From the NCBI RefSeq assembly GCF_007176755.1, contig NZ_BJTV01000002.1:372655-436654 (forward strand): 64,000 nt of DNA, given 5' to 3'. The notes beneath the pieces were generated by a model that saw only the letters and a program-made list of their open reading frames with translations, had not been told where the DNA came from and did not search any database. This DNA is from Streptomyces sp. 1-11 (GTDB taxonomy: Bacteria > Actinomycetota > Actinomycetes > Streptomycetales > Streptomycetaceae). The position numbers and the translations under genes are program-made. Positions 16,982 through 24,432 of the stretch are shown piece by piece; within the stretch, counting starts at the first letter, position 1; the number at the start of each line of letters is the position of its first letter.

Positions 16982-18743
16982 GCCGCTCCAGCCAGGCCAC
17001 CAGGGCGAGTGATCTGTTCACCCGGTCCCAGGAGTACGAGTCCCCCGTCCCGAGGCGGGCCTCCAGCACCGCCCGGCACAGCGTCTCCACGTCGAACATC
17101 TCCTCGACCAGCGGATGCCGGGCGGAACGGCACAGGGCGACGAGTTCGTCGCCGTGCGCCCTGAGGCCGCGGGCGTAGAGGTCGTCGAAGGGCACCTTGA
17201 CCGCCCTGCCGGCGATCGGAGCGGGCAGCAGGTCCGTCATGGCCGCGCGCAGGACGGCCTTGGGGCGGCCCGGCTCGAACGTGACCGCGGCCGGGAGCCG
17301 TCCCATGGTGGCGATCACCTCCGGGTCGAGGAAGGGGTGCGAGAGGAGGAAACCGTCCCGCTGCGCCCGCTGCCAGGACAACGGGTCGGGAGCGGCGAGG
17401 TAGTTGGCGGCGTCGTACAGCGACCGTTCCGGTCTGCTCCCGAACGCGAAGCGGCTCTCCGCGACGCCGGCCTCCCGGTAGCCGTGAGCCCGCGCGAACC
17501 CGGGCCGCAGCCACGGGGGACGGCCGAAGGTGCCGAGTCCGCCGAGCACCGTGCCGCCGCGGACGAGGGCGGTGACCCGCTCGGTCACGAGCGGAAGGGC
17601 CGGCTGGACCACGTAGGCGTGGACGACGTCCCGCAGCCCTCGCTCGCTTCCCACGGCCCAGGCCCGTGCCTGCCGGGTCATCCGCCGGAGCCGGCCCGTG
17701 CGGGCGAGTCTGTGCAGGAGGAACGGGTTGGCGTCGGCGACCGGATCGGCGCCGCAGCCGGTCAGGAGGGTGTCACAGCCCAGTTCGGCGGCCGCGGCGT
17801 GGAGCCTGCTCCAGAACGGTGCGCGGAAGGCGTGCGGATGGGGCTCGTCCGCTTCCCCCGCGTGCCGCTCGAAGTCGTCGAAGTCGGCCACGTCGTCGGC
17901 GTCGACGATCAGGGTGCGGGCGGCGGGCGCGTGACGGCGGATCTCCTCCACCGCGACGTCCAGGAAGGGCCGCTCCGCGGCCAGCTCGCCGCGGGAGAAA
18001 CGCCCGGCGAGCAGGACCAGTCGCTCCGGGCCGTCGCGTCCGCCGGCCAGTGCGCGTGCGGCGAGCAGCGCGACGCTGGTGGAGTCGGTGCCGCCCGAGA
18101 CGTGGCAGGCCGTCGCGGCGCCCATTCGGCGCCGGACGGCGTTCTCCAGGACCGTGCGCAGTTCCCGCGCGGCCTCGGCGCGGGTCGGTCCGTCGGCCGG
18201 CTCCAGCGGCGGGCCGGTGACCCGGCGGACGGGCGGCGGCGTGCGTCCGCGCACCCGGCCGGTCGGGGAGAGCTCCACCACCTGGCCGCCGAGGACGCGG
18301 TGGACCGCGGTGAACGGGGTGAGTTCCGTGTGCGGTTGTGCCGTGTTCCCGGTGAGGTACCGGCAGAAGTAGCGGGGGTCCAACTCGGTGGCGCTGCCCA
18401 GGCCGCCGGCGGAGGTGCTCACGGCGTTCACCCGGTCGGCGGACCCGCGGAGGAACAGGGGGACGCGTGCCTGCTCGTCGCGCATCAGCAGTACGCGGTC
18501 GCGGTACACCAGTACGGCCGCGTAGTCGCCGGCCGGCAGCGGCGGGGCGGCCCCCGGCCGGGCGAAGGCGTCGAGGAGGCCCCGCGCGCCGGCCTCCCGG
18601 TGGCGGGCCGAGCCGGCCCAGCCCACGACGGCAGCGGTGCCGACCGGTGAGCGGACCGTCGTCACGAGGCCCTGGCGCACCATGCCGTCGGCGGTGCGCA
18701 GGACCGGCGCGCCACCGGCCCAATCGAGGCGCAGCGCCTCCAT
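16965..18743 (-). CDS. Lasso-peptide-type macrolactam cyclase (asparagine synthetase homologue)
   Basis: A 592-residue class B asparagine-synthetase homologue. In lasso biosynthesis such enzymes adenylate an Asp or Glu side chain of the core and form the amide ring with the N-terminal amine. The N-terminal half keeps the glutaminase-like fold but starts MEALRL, without the catalytic Cys2, as in cyclases. The ATP-pyrophosphatase P-loop SGGTDST is at residues 216-222, and further synthetase motifs follow (TGCGADPVADAN, LSHPFLDPEV). The ATG begins one base after the TGA of the protease gene, so translation is probably coupled. Chemistry on this cluster's precursor is inferred from gene context. 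Confidence 0.85.
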   Translation of the reverse strand: MEALRLDWAGGAPVLRTADGMVRQGLVTTVRSPVGTAAVVGWAGSARHREAGARGLLDAFARPGAAPPLPAGDYAAVLVYRDRVLLMRDEQARVPLFLRGSADRVNAVSTSAGGLGSATELDPRYFCRYLTGNTAQPHTELTPFTAVHRVLGGQVVELSPTGRVRGRTPPPVRRVTGPPLEPADGPTRAEAARELRTVLENAVRRRMGAATACHVSGGTDSTSVALLAARALAGGRDGPERLVLLAGRFSRGELAAERPFLDVAVEEIRRHAPAARTLIVDADDVADFDDFERHAGEADEPHPHAFRAPFWSRLHAAAAELGCDTLLTGCGADPVADANPFLLHRLARTGRLRRMTRQARAWAVGSERGLRDVVHAYVVQPALPLVTERVTALVRGGTVLGGLGTFGRPPWLRPGFARAHGYREAGVAESRFAFGSRPERSLYDAANYLAAPDPLSWQRAQRDGFLLSHPFLDPEVIATMGRLPAAVTFEPGRPKAVLRAAMTDLLPAPIAGRAVKVPFDDLYARGLRAHGDELVALCRSARHPLVEEMFDVETLCRAVLEARLGTGDSYSWDRVNRSLALVAWLERLNAGS

Positions 18744-18744
18744 G

Positions 18745-19368
18745 TCACCGGCCCCAGGAGCCGACCGAGAGCACCGAGGTGAAGGCATGCCCCCGGGGAT
18801 CGGCGTCGGGGATGCACAGGCCCGCGGACTCCGTCCAGGCGTGCATGGCGAACGGGTGCTCACGCACACCCACGTGCAGGACGGCCGCCAGACCGAGCCG
18901 CCGCAGCACGACGAAGGCCGTCACCGCCTCGGACTTGCAGTCGCCGTTGACGACCCAGCTGCCGCGACCGCGGGTCTGCACCACCCGCTTGAGCCGTGCG
19001 ACCTCCTCGCGTGTGGGCACGTCCGCGCGGGCGTAACCCGGCGCGGCGAGGGCCAGCAGCCGCAGCACGCGTCCGAATCCGGCGGTCCGGATCAGCAGGT
19101 GCACCCCGCTCAGCCAGCGCGCGACGACCGCGTCGGACGGCGGCTTCCGGCGGCCCGACGCGCACCCGGCACGGGTCAGAACGCCGACCAGCTCGGCGCG
19201 TTCCTCAGGGCTGTCCCCGGCCAGCTTGCGCACGTCCGCCGCCGCCATGCCGATGAAGCGCGTCCGCTTCCAGTCCGCGATCAGCGCTCCGTCGGACGTA
19301 CCGGTGACACGGCAGTGCGGTGACAGGAGCCTTGCCATGGCTGCCAGGGCGCGGGCGTCCTCTGTCAC
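18745..19368 (-). CDS. Lasso leader peptidase B2, probably fused to an RRE (B1) domain
   Basis: A 207-residue protein. The C-terminal part (about 85-205) is a transglutaminase-like B2 protease that removes the leader peptide: Cys144 in NGDCKSEAVTAF, His176 in HAWTE and a following acidic residue form the expected triad. The first 70 residues (SDGALIADWKRTRFIG, then AADVRKLAGDSPEERAEL) resemble a PqqD-like RiPP recognition element, normally the separate B1 protein, so this is a B1-B2 fusion by length and layout. GTG start with GGAGGA 7 bases upstream, 33 bp after the precursor stop. The RRE call is less certain than the protease call. Confidence 0.8.
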   Translation of the reverse strand: MTEDARALAAMARLLSPHCRVTGTSDGALIADWKRTRFIGMAAADVRKLAGDSPEERAELVGVLTRAGCASGRRKPPSDAVVARWLSGVHLLIRTAGFGRVLRLLALAAPGYARADVPTREEVARLKRVVQTRGRGSWVVNGDCKSEAVTAFVVLRRLGLAAVLHVGVREHPFAMHAWTESAGLCIPDADPRGHAFTSVLSVGSWGR

Positions 19369-19401
19369 CGCACTTCCTCCAGGATCGAACCGCGAACGGT
19401 G

Positions 19402-19518
19402 TCAGGGCTGGTATCCGTGACCGTCGTACATTCCGCCGCTGAAACCCCGGATCAGACGGCCGTTGCCGAGCAGGACCAGCCGCTGCGGCCTGTGACGCCG
19501 CAGCAATCGGAGAAACAT
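19402..19518 (-). CDS. Putative lasso peptide precursor, 38 aa
   Basis: A short gene with a strong ribosome site (GGAGGTGGG ending 2 bases before the ATG at 19518), first in the precursor-protease-cyclase order. The first 24 residues form a very basic leader (FLRLLRRHRPQRLVLLG...LIR). The rest, GFSGGMYDGHGYQP, would be the core. The only acidic residue is Asp32, the eighth position counted from Gly25, which allows an 8-residue Gly-Asp macrolactam with a 6-residue tail. Position -2 is Ile rather than the usual Thr, and the YxxPxLxxxG leader motif is only loosely kept (P11, L14, G18). No homologue was recalled. Confidence 0.72.
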   Translation of the reverse strand: MFLRLLRRHRPQRLVLLGNGRLIRGFSGGMYDGHGYQP

Positions 19519-19725
19519 CGCCCACCTCCAGAACCAGGCAGGGACCGATCACATTTCAGGCTACTCCGCACGAAATGCCCCGCAACCGGATCACGCCCGG
19601 CGTGGGCGTCGTACCGGTGGGTGGCGCGTCGTCAACCCGGTTCGCCTGAGGGCTAGTCAGAGGATCGTGCGCGCAACGTCTGTGTCACTCTCACGGCCTG
19701 ACAGACGGTCACGCGGATTCACGGG

Positions 19726-20361
19726 TCAAACTCGCATCGATTGTGCGCGCCCGGCGTCGGCGACGCCCTCGTCCTCCAGGCAGTGACGCAGGCGGTCCAG
19801 GCCCCGGCGGGTGTGGCTCTTGACCGTGCCGAGCGGCCAGCCGGTGACGTGGGCGATCTGCGTCTGCGTCAGGTCCTCGTAGTACGCCAGGTGCAGCACC
19901 TGGCGCTGCGGGGTGCTGAGCCGCCGCAGGGCACGGCCCACCACCATCCGGTCCAGCGCGGCCTCCGGCTCGCAGGTGTCGTCGCGGGTCCGGGCCGGGG
20001 GCTGTTCGGCGGCCGCAGCGACGATGCGCGCGCGACGGGCACGGGCGGCCAGCGCGTCGGCCACCTTGCGCCGGGTGATCCCCACGAGCCAGGCGGCCGG
20101 CGTCCCGCGTTCCGGCGCGTATCCGTGCCGACCGCGCCAGGCGTCCGCGAACACCTGCTGCGCCACGTCCTCGGCGTCCCTGGCGTCGCCGAGCGCCTGC
20201 TGGGCGAGCCCGTGCACCAGGCCGCCCCACCGGCGGTGGATCTCGGACCAGGCGGCGTCGCCCGCGGCCGGCGTGAGGCCGTCCCCGGCGGGCGCGGACG
20301 CCCCGGTGGAGCCGTCCCCGGCGGTGACGGCGGAGCCCGATACAACCGCGATACGGTCCAT
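19726..20361 (-). CDS. litS: ECF RNA polymerase sigma factor LitS (light-induced carotenogenesis)
   Basis: A 211-residue extracytoplasmic-function sigma factor. Region 2 (AWSEIHRRWGGLVHGLAQQA, DAEDVAQQVFADAWRG) and region 4 (LSTPQRQVLHLAYYEDLTQTQIAHVTGWPLGTVKSH) are separated by an Ala/Arg-rich linker. The ATG at 20361 has GAGGAG about 10 bases upstream. It is divergent from litR and next to the crt genes, the arrangement known in S. coelicolor, where LitS is light-induced and directs crt transcription. There is no anti-sigma gene beside it. The function is transferred from that known system. Confidence 0.88.
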   Translation of the reverse strand: MDRIAVVSGSAVTAGDGSTGASAPAGDGLTPAAGDAAWSEIHRRWGGLVHGLAQQALGDARDAEDVAQQVFADAWRGRHGYAPERGTPAAWLVGITRRKVADALAARARRARIVAAAAEQPPARTRDDTCEPEAALDRMVVGRALRRLSTPQRQVLHLAYYEDLTQTQIAHVTGWPLGTVKSHTRRGLDRLRHCLEDEGVADAGRAQSMRV

Positions 20362-20508
20362 GACCACGTCTCTCCTCGTGAGCCCGGGGTGCGTCGCGGG
20401 TGTCCCGCGGCGCCCGTCCGGTGAGCGGCACGGTCCCGGTTCGCACCGTGCCCGTTCCATCCGCTGTCCGTGTCCCCAGCGTGTGCCGGTGACACCCGGT
20501 GGGACAAG

Positions 20509-20528
20509 TCGCATCGATATCGCATCGA
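20509..20528. promoter_or_regulatory. Two direct repeats 11 bp apart between litS and litR (candidate LitR operator)
   Basis: TCGCATCGA occurs at 20509-20517 and again at 20520-20528, in the 237-bp divergent promoter region. CarH/LitR-type B12 photoreceptors are known to bind direct repeats about 11 bp apart. The same nonamer also occurs at 19732-19740 at the 3' end of litS. The assignment is inference. Confidence 0.5.
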
Positions 20529-20598
20529 GTAGTCTGGGGACCGGAGCGGGAAGCGAGAGGCACGGGTCCACGGGCCCACGGAGCGGCGGGCGGCGGTC

Positions 20599-21669
20599 AT
20601 GAGTGATCTGGACGTGACGGAGGCGGCCGGGCTGACCACGGGCGCCGTGGCCCGCCGCCTGGGCGTCTCACCCACGACGCTGCGTTCCTGGGACCGCCGC
20701 TACGGGCTCGGCCCCACCTCGCGGTCGCAGGGCCGGCACCGGCGCTGGAGCCCGCGGGACGTGGCGATGGTGGAGGAGATGTGCCGGCTGGCGGCGGCGG
20801 GCGTCGCCCCGGCCGAAGCGGCCCGCGTGGCCCGCGCCACCCATGGCGACGGGGCTCGCCCGGCCCGGACCGCGCACGGCGCGGGGCCTGCCTCGGCACC
20901 GGTTCCGGCCGGTCCCCCCGCCGGGCCGCCAGCGGTCCGGGCGCCCGCGACGGCCGCCCGCCGTGGCGGTGCCGGCAGCGGGCTCCCGCTCGGTGACGTG
21001 CGCCAGGAGTGCCGGGGACTGGCCCGGGCAGCGGTGCGGCTGGACGCGCCGGAGCTGGAGAGCCGGCTGCTGGACGCGGTCAGGCAGCACGGGCTGGCGA
21101 CGGCGTGGGAGGAGGTGATGGTGCCGACGCTGCGCGCGGTGGGCCGCAAGTGGGAGTCCTCCGGCGACCGTTACGTGGAGGTGGAGCACCTGCTGTCGTG
21201 GCAGATCTCCACGGCGCTGCGCCGGGCGCCGATGGTGCTGCCGCCTCCGGCGCAAGTGCCTGGCACCGAGCCGGTGGTGCTGGCCTGCGCGCCCGGTGAG
21301 CAGCACTCGCTTCCGCTGGAGGCGCTGGACGCGGCGCTGGCCGAACACGGTGTGCCGACGCGCATGCTGGGCGCCGCCGTGCCGGTGGAGGCGCTGCTCG
21401 CCTGTGTCCGGCGCACCGGCCCGGTCGCCGTCGTGCTGTGGGCGCAGACCCGGTCCACGGCCTCCGGCCCGCTGGCCCGGCACGTCGCGGGCCTGCAGTG
21501 GGGGCCGGCGGGCGCCCGCAGGCGGCCCCTCGTCCTGCCCGCGGGACCGGGCTGGGACCGCAGGGCGGCCGGGGACTTCCCGCGCTGCGCGGGCCTGCGG
21601 GACGCGGTACGCACTCTGAGCGGCCTCTACGGCGCGGAGGGCGCGGGACGCTCCTCCGCGCGGGGGTGA
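20599..21669 (+). CDS. litR: MerR-family B12-dependent photoreceptor-type regulator LitR
   Basis: A 356-residue regulator combining a MerR DNA-binding domain (residues about 12-80, SWDRRYGLGPTSRSQGRHRR), a Pro/Ala linker, a four-helix bundle and a cobalamin-binding Rossmann domain. Diagnostic residues of the CarH/LitR group are visible: Trp185 followed by Glu196-His197, and His236 in GEQHSLPLEAL, the expected lower cobalt ligand. Such proteins bind adenosylcobalamin in the dark, repress target genes and fall apart in light. It is divergent from litS and next to crt. The Trp to Glu-His spacing is one residue longer than in Thermus CarH. ATG at 20599, with only a weak ribosome site. Confidence 0.9.
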   Translation: MSDLDVTEAAGLTTGAVARRLGVSPTTLRSWDRRYGLGPTSRSQGRHRRWSPRDVAMVEEMCRLAAAGVAPAEAARVARATHGDGARPARTAHGAGPASAPVPAGPPAGPPAVRAPATAARRGGAGSGLPLGDVRQECRGLARAAVRLDAPELESRLLDAVRQHGLATAWEEVMVPTLRAVGRKWESSGDRYVEVEHLLSWQISTALRRAPMVLPPPAQVPGTEPVVLACAPGEQHSLPLEALDAALAEHGVPTRMLGAAVPVEALLACVRRTGPVAVVLWAQTRSTASGPLARHVAGLQWGPAGARRRPLVLPAGPGWDRRAAGDFPRCAGLRDAVRTLSGLYGAEGAGRSSARG

Positions 21670-21959
21670 GCCTGGCGGTGCCCTCACAGGAGAGGGGCAC
21701 GGACGCGCTCCCGCGTTCCGCCGGGCGGGGGGCGACACGGTTCACGGCGTGCGCACGGCCCCTGCGGCCCTGAATAGCGCCGTTCGGCCCGGGCCCGCGC
21801 CGTTCGGCCCACGGCACGCGGTCCCGGCTCAGGTGTCACACCACCGGGGCCGCCAGGCGCCACGCCCGTGCCGGGCCGGTCCGCCCAGGGCGACGCGCGG
21901 AACATCTGCCGTCCGCCCGAGCGGGCTCCGGGCCGCCGCGCCTCCCCGCTGGAGCGGGC

Positions 21960-22201
21960 TGCAGGCCGCCGCCCCTCCGCCAGAGCCGAATCCGGGTGCC
22001 CAACTGTCCGCCAGAACCGCACCGGGCCGCCAAGCGCTGCCAGACCGCACCGGGCCGCCAACCGTCCGTCCAAGCCGCACCGGGCCGCCAACCGTCCGTC
22101 CAAGCCGCACCGGGCCCCCGACCGTCCGCCCAAGCCGCACCGGGCCCCCAACCCTCCGCCCGACCCGACTCCGGGCCCCCAACCCTCCGCCCGAGCCGAC
22201 T
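21960..22201. repeat. 30/31-bp degenerate tandem repeat, about eight copies
   Basis: Units beginning CCGGGCC run head to tail: 21991, 22022, 22050, 22080 (identical to 22050), 22110, 22140 and 22171, with a worn copy before. The unit is CCGGGCCGCCAACCGTCCGT plus about 10 bases. It lies between the convergent ends of litR and the Rieske gene. The gap from 21670 to 21959 has nothing else that I can name. Contiguous units rule out CRISPR. Confidence 0.88.
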
Positions 22202-22220
22202 CCGGGCCGCGGGCGGGCGC

Positions 22221-23231
22221 TCATCCGGGGAAGCGCCCCGTGGAGCGCAGTTCCCAGCGCCGTTCGGCGTAGGCCAGGTCGTCGCGCCACAGGCGGCCCG
22301 CCGCGTAGCGCATGACGGGGCGGAGCAGGGGCGCGGTACGGCGGGCGACGGCGAAACCGGGGCGTTCGGAGGTGGCGACGACCGCCTCCACCACCGCGGT
22401 GCGCGGCCTGCCCAGGCTGTCCGGGCCCAGCGGGGTCGCATGGGTCTCCACCACGGAGCCCTCGCCCTCGCCGCCGGTGATCCGCATGACGACCGTGCGC
22501 GGGCCCGGTGCGGTGAACTCGGCGCGGACCGGGACGACGAGCCGGCCGGCGAGCTTGAAGGAGACGTCGACCGTGAACGCGTCCTCGCCGTCGTCCCGTC
22601 CCGGGGAGTCCACGACGGTGAGGTCCACGAAGGAGTACGGGTGGAACCAGGCTCCGTGCCAGGGGTCGAGGCGGTTGGCGACCACGTCGGCGGGCTCGCA
22701 GACGCCCTGACCGGTGTAGACGGCGGTCAGCGCGCCGGCCGCGGCGGGCCGTTCCGGCACCGGCGGCCGGGGGGTGGGCCGCTCGCCTCCGGCGTCGTCC
22801 AGCCGCACCCACAGCAGTACCCCGTCGTCGTACGCGGGCCAGGGCTCCCAGCCGCCGAACGGCTTGCCGTCCAGGGCGAGTCCGTGCCAGTGGCAGACGA
22901 GGGTGCCGCACCGCACCGGGCTGTCCCGCAGCGGCGCGCCCAGGTGCGGGCAGACGCCGGGGCCGGCGACGAGGCCGCCCCGGCCGTCACGCCAGAGCAC
23001 CACCTCCTGGCCGGCGACGGTCCGGCCCAGCGGGCGGTCCCCGGGGAGGTCGCGGGCGGCGCCGACGACGTACCAGTTGCCGCTCGGCCGCTGCTGCGCC
23101 CGCTTGAGGGCGTCCGCGATGAGCGCGGGCCGCGCCTCGCGCCAGGTCGGGCGCTGGCGTTCCCAGGCGACCGGGTCACGGCGCAGACGCAGGGGCAGTC
23201 GGGCTCGCCGGGGCGGGCGGTCGGACGTCAC
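22221..23231 (-). CDS. Rieske [2Fe-2S] protein (DUF5914) in the carotenoid operon, crtV position
   Basis: A 336-residue protein with an N-terminal Rieske domain: Cys94-Pro-His96 and Cys113-His-Trp-His116 ligate the cluster. A C-terminal domain of about 180 residues follows (ANRLDPWHGAWFHPYSF; FTVDVSFKLAGRLVVP), which resembles a ring-hydroxylating oxygenase-like or DUF5914 domain. It is the last gene of crtE-I-B-(this). In other Streptomyces that slot is called crtV. The GTG start overlaps the stop of the 62-codon ORF upstream, and GAGGAG is present. A redox step in aryl-carotenoid formation or modification is plausible but unproven. Confidence 0.8.
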   Translation of the reverse strand: MTSDRPPRRARLPLRLRRDPVAWERQRPTWREARPALIADALKRAQQRPSGNWYVVGAARDLPGDRPLGRTVAGQEVVLWRDGRGGLVAGPGVCPHLGAPLRDSPVRCGTLVCHWHGLALDGKPFGGWEPWPAYDDGVLLWVRLDDAGGERPTPRPPVPERPAAAGALTAVYTGQGVCEPADVVANRLDPWHGAWFHPYSFVDLTVVDSPGRDDGEDAFTVDVSFKLAGRLVVPVRAEFTAPGPRTVVMRITGGEGEGSVVETHATPLGPDSLGRPRTAVVEAVVATSERPGFAVARRTAPLLRPVMRYAAGRLWRDDLAYAERRWELRSTGRFPG

Positions 23232-23416
23232 GCGGGCTCCTCACAGGGGACGGACGGGTGGAGACCACGACGGGCGGCCGGGCGGGCGCCCGCCGCTCGG
23301 GGCGAGTCGTCGGCGGCGACCCGCGCGCGGCGACCGCACGGCACCACGCCGCGACGGACGACAGTGCCGCGCCGCAGCGGCGGTCGGGCTCGCCGGGGCG
23401 GGCGGGCGGGCGTCAC
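23228..23416 (-). CDS. Hybrid 62-codon ORF made by a tandem duplication (crtB end joined to Rieske start)
   Basis: Its first residues, [15 protein letters not shown], copy the start of the Rieske protein ([15 protein letters not shown]). The rest copies the C-terminus of Crt[19 protein letters not shown] against [19 protein letters not shown], ending PCEEPA against PCEEAA. Both ends overlap their neighbours by GTGA (start in the crtB stop, stop in the Rieske start), so coupling is preserved. The DNA repeat has an offset of 185 bp (stop to stop), growing to 200 bp through an indel. Probably no independent function; a product may still be translated. Confidence 0.65.
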   Translation of the reverse strand: MTPARPPRRARPPLRRGTVVRRGVVPCGRRARVAADDSPRAAGARPAARRGLHPSVPCEEPA

Positions 23417-24432
23417 GCGGCCTCCTCGCAGGGGTACGGGGTGGGGGCGGGCGCGGGGGCAGGTTCGCGGCGGGCGGCCAGGCGGGCCGCGGCGAGCCGG
23501 AGCAGGCCGTCGGCGGCGACCAGCGCGCGGCGTCTGCGGGGGACGACCGCGCGGCGGTTCAGTACCGCCCAGCCGTCGTCGGCGACGGCGTCCAGGATGC
23601 CGCCGTAGAGCACGAACGCCGTGCGGATGCAGGGCCGGGCGACGGGGTCGAGCATCGGCACGCCGGGCGCGGCACGGCGGTACGCGGCGCGGGTGAGGCC
23701 GGCGAAGGCGCGCAGGGCCTCGGTGACCCGGCGGTCGGAGCGCCCGTCCCGCCGGCAGCGGCGCAGCAGTTCGGTGTCGACGCCGTGCGCGGCGAGCAGG
23801 TCCTGCGGCAGGTAGACGCGGCCGCGGTCGAGGTCCTCGCCGACGTCCCGCAGGAAGTTGGTGAGCTGGAAGGCGACGCCCAGTTCGGCCGCGTACGGCG
23901 CGGCCTCCTCACGCGGCACCACGGTGCCGAGGACGGGCAGCATCTGCAGGCCGATCACCGCCGCCGAGCCGTGCATGTACCCGCGCAGCGCCGCGTAGTC
24001 GGCGTACTCGGTGACCGTCAGGTCGCTGCGCATGGAGGCCAGGAAGTCGGTGAAGTGGCGCGGGTCGATGGCGTAGCGGCTGCTGGTGTCGGCCAGGGCG
24101 GTGACCACCGGCGCGGCGTCCCGTGCGCCCGCCCGGCCGCCCGCCAGGCCACGGGTCAGGTCCTCGGTCAGGCGGTCCAGGGCGGCGGCCCGCCGTGCCG
24201 CCTCGTCGCCGGTGGGGGCGCCGGGGCCGTCCTCCAGCGAGTCGACGATGTCGTCCGCCCAGCGGGCGAAGCCGTACAGGGCGTGCACGGCGGGGCGCCG
24301 TTCGGGGGGCAGCAGCCGGGTGGCGAGGAAGTAGGTCCGGCCGTGCCGGGCGTTCAGTTCGCGGCAGCGGGTGTAGGCGGCGCGCAGTCCCGGGTCGGTG
24401 ATGCCGGCGGCGTCCAGCTCGCGGGCGGTCAT
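23413..24432 (-). CDS. crtB: Phytoene synthase
   Basis: A 339-residue squalene/phytoene synthase that condenses two geranylgeranyl diphosphates to phytoene. Family motifs are present: [13 protein letters not shown] (first Asp-rich), RYMHGSA-like [14 protein letters not shown] and [27 protein letters not shown] (second Asp-rich). The start ATGA overlaps the crtI stop, and AAGGAG lies 8 bases upstream. The C-terminal tail is Pro/Ala-rich and its end is duplicated in the next 62 codons. Confidence 0.95.
   Translation of the reverse strand: MTARELDAAGITDPGLRAAYTRCRELNARHGRTYFLATRLLPPERRPAVHALYGFARWADDIVDSLEDGPGAPTGDEAARRAAALDRLTEDLTRGLAGGRAGARDAAPVVTALADTSSRYAIDPRHFTDFLASMRSDLTVTEYADYAALRGYMHGSAAVIGLQMLPVLGTVVPREEAAPYAAELGVAFQLTNFLRDVGEDLDRGRVYLPQDLLAAHGVDTELLRRCRRDGRSDRRVTEALRAFAGLTRAAYRRAAPGVPMLDPVARPCIRTAFVLYGGILDAVADDGWAVLNRRAVVPRRRRALVAADGLLRLAAARLAARREPAPAPAPTPYPCEEAA

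Noticed and set aside
21960..22201. 30-bp repeats as a CRISPR array
   Set aside because: Units are contiguous with no unique spacers, vary in length and sequence, and no cas gene is present.
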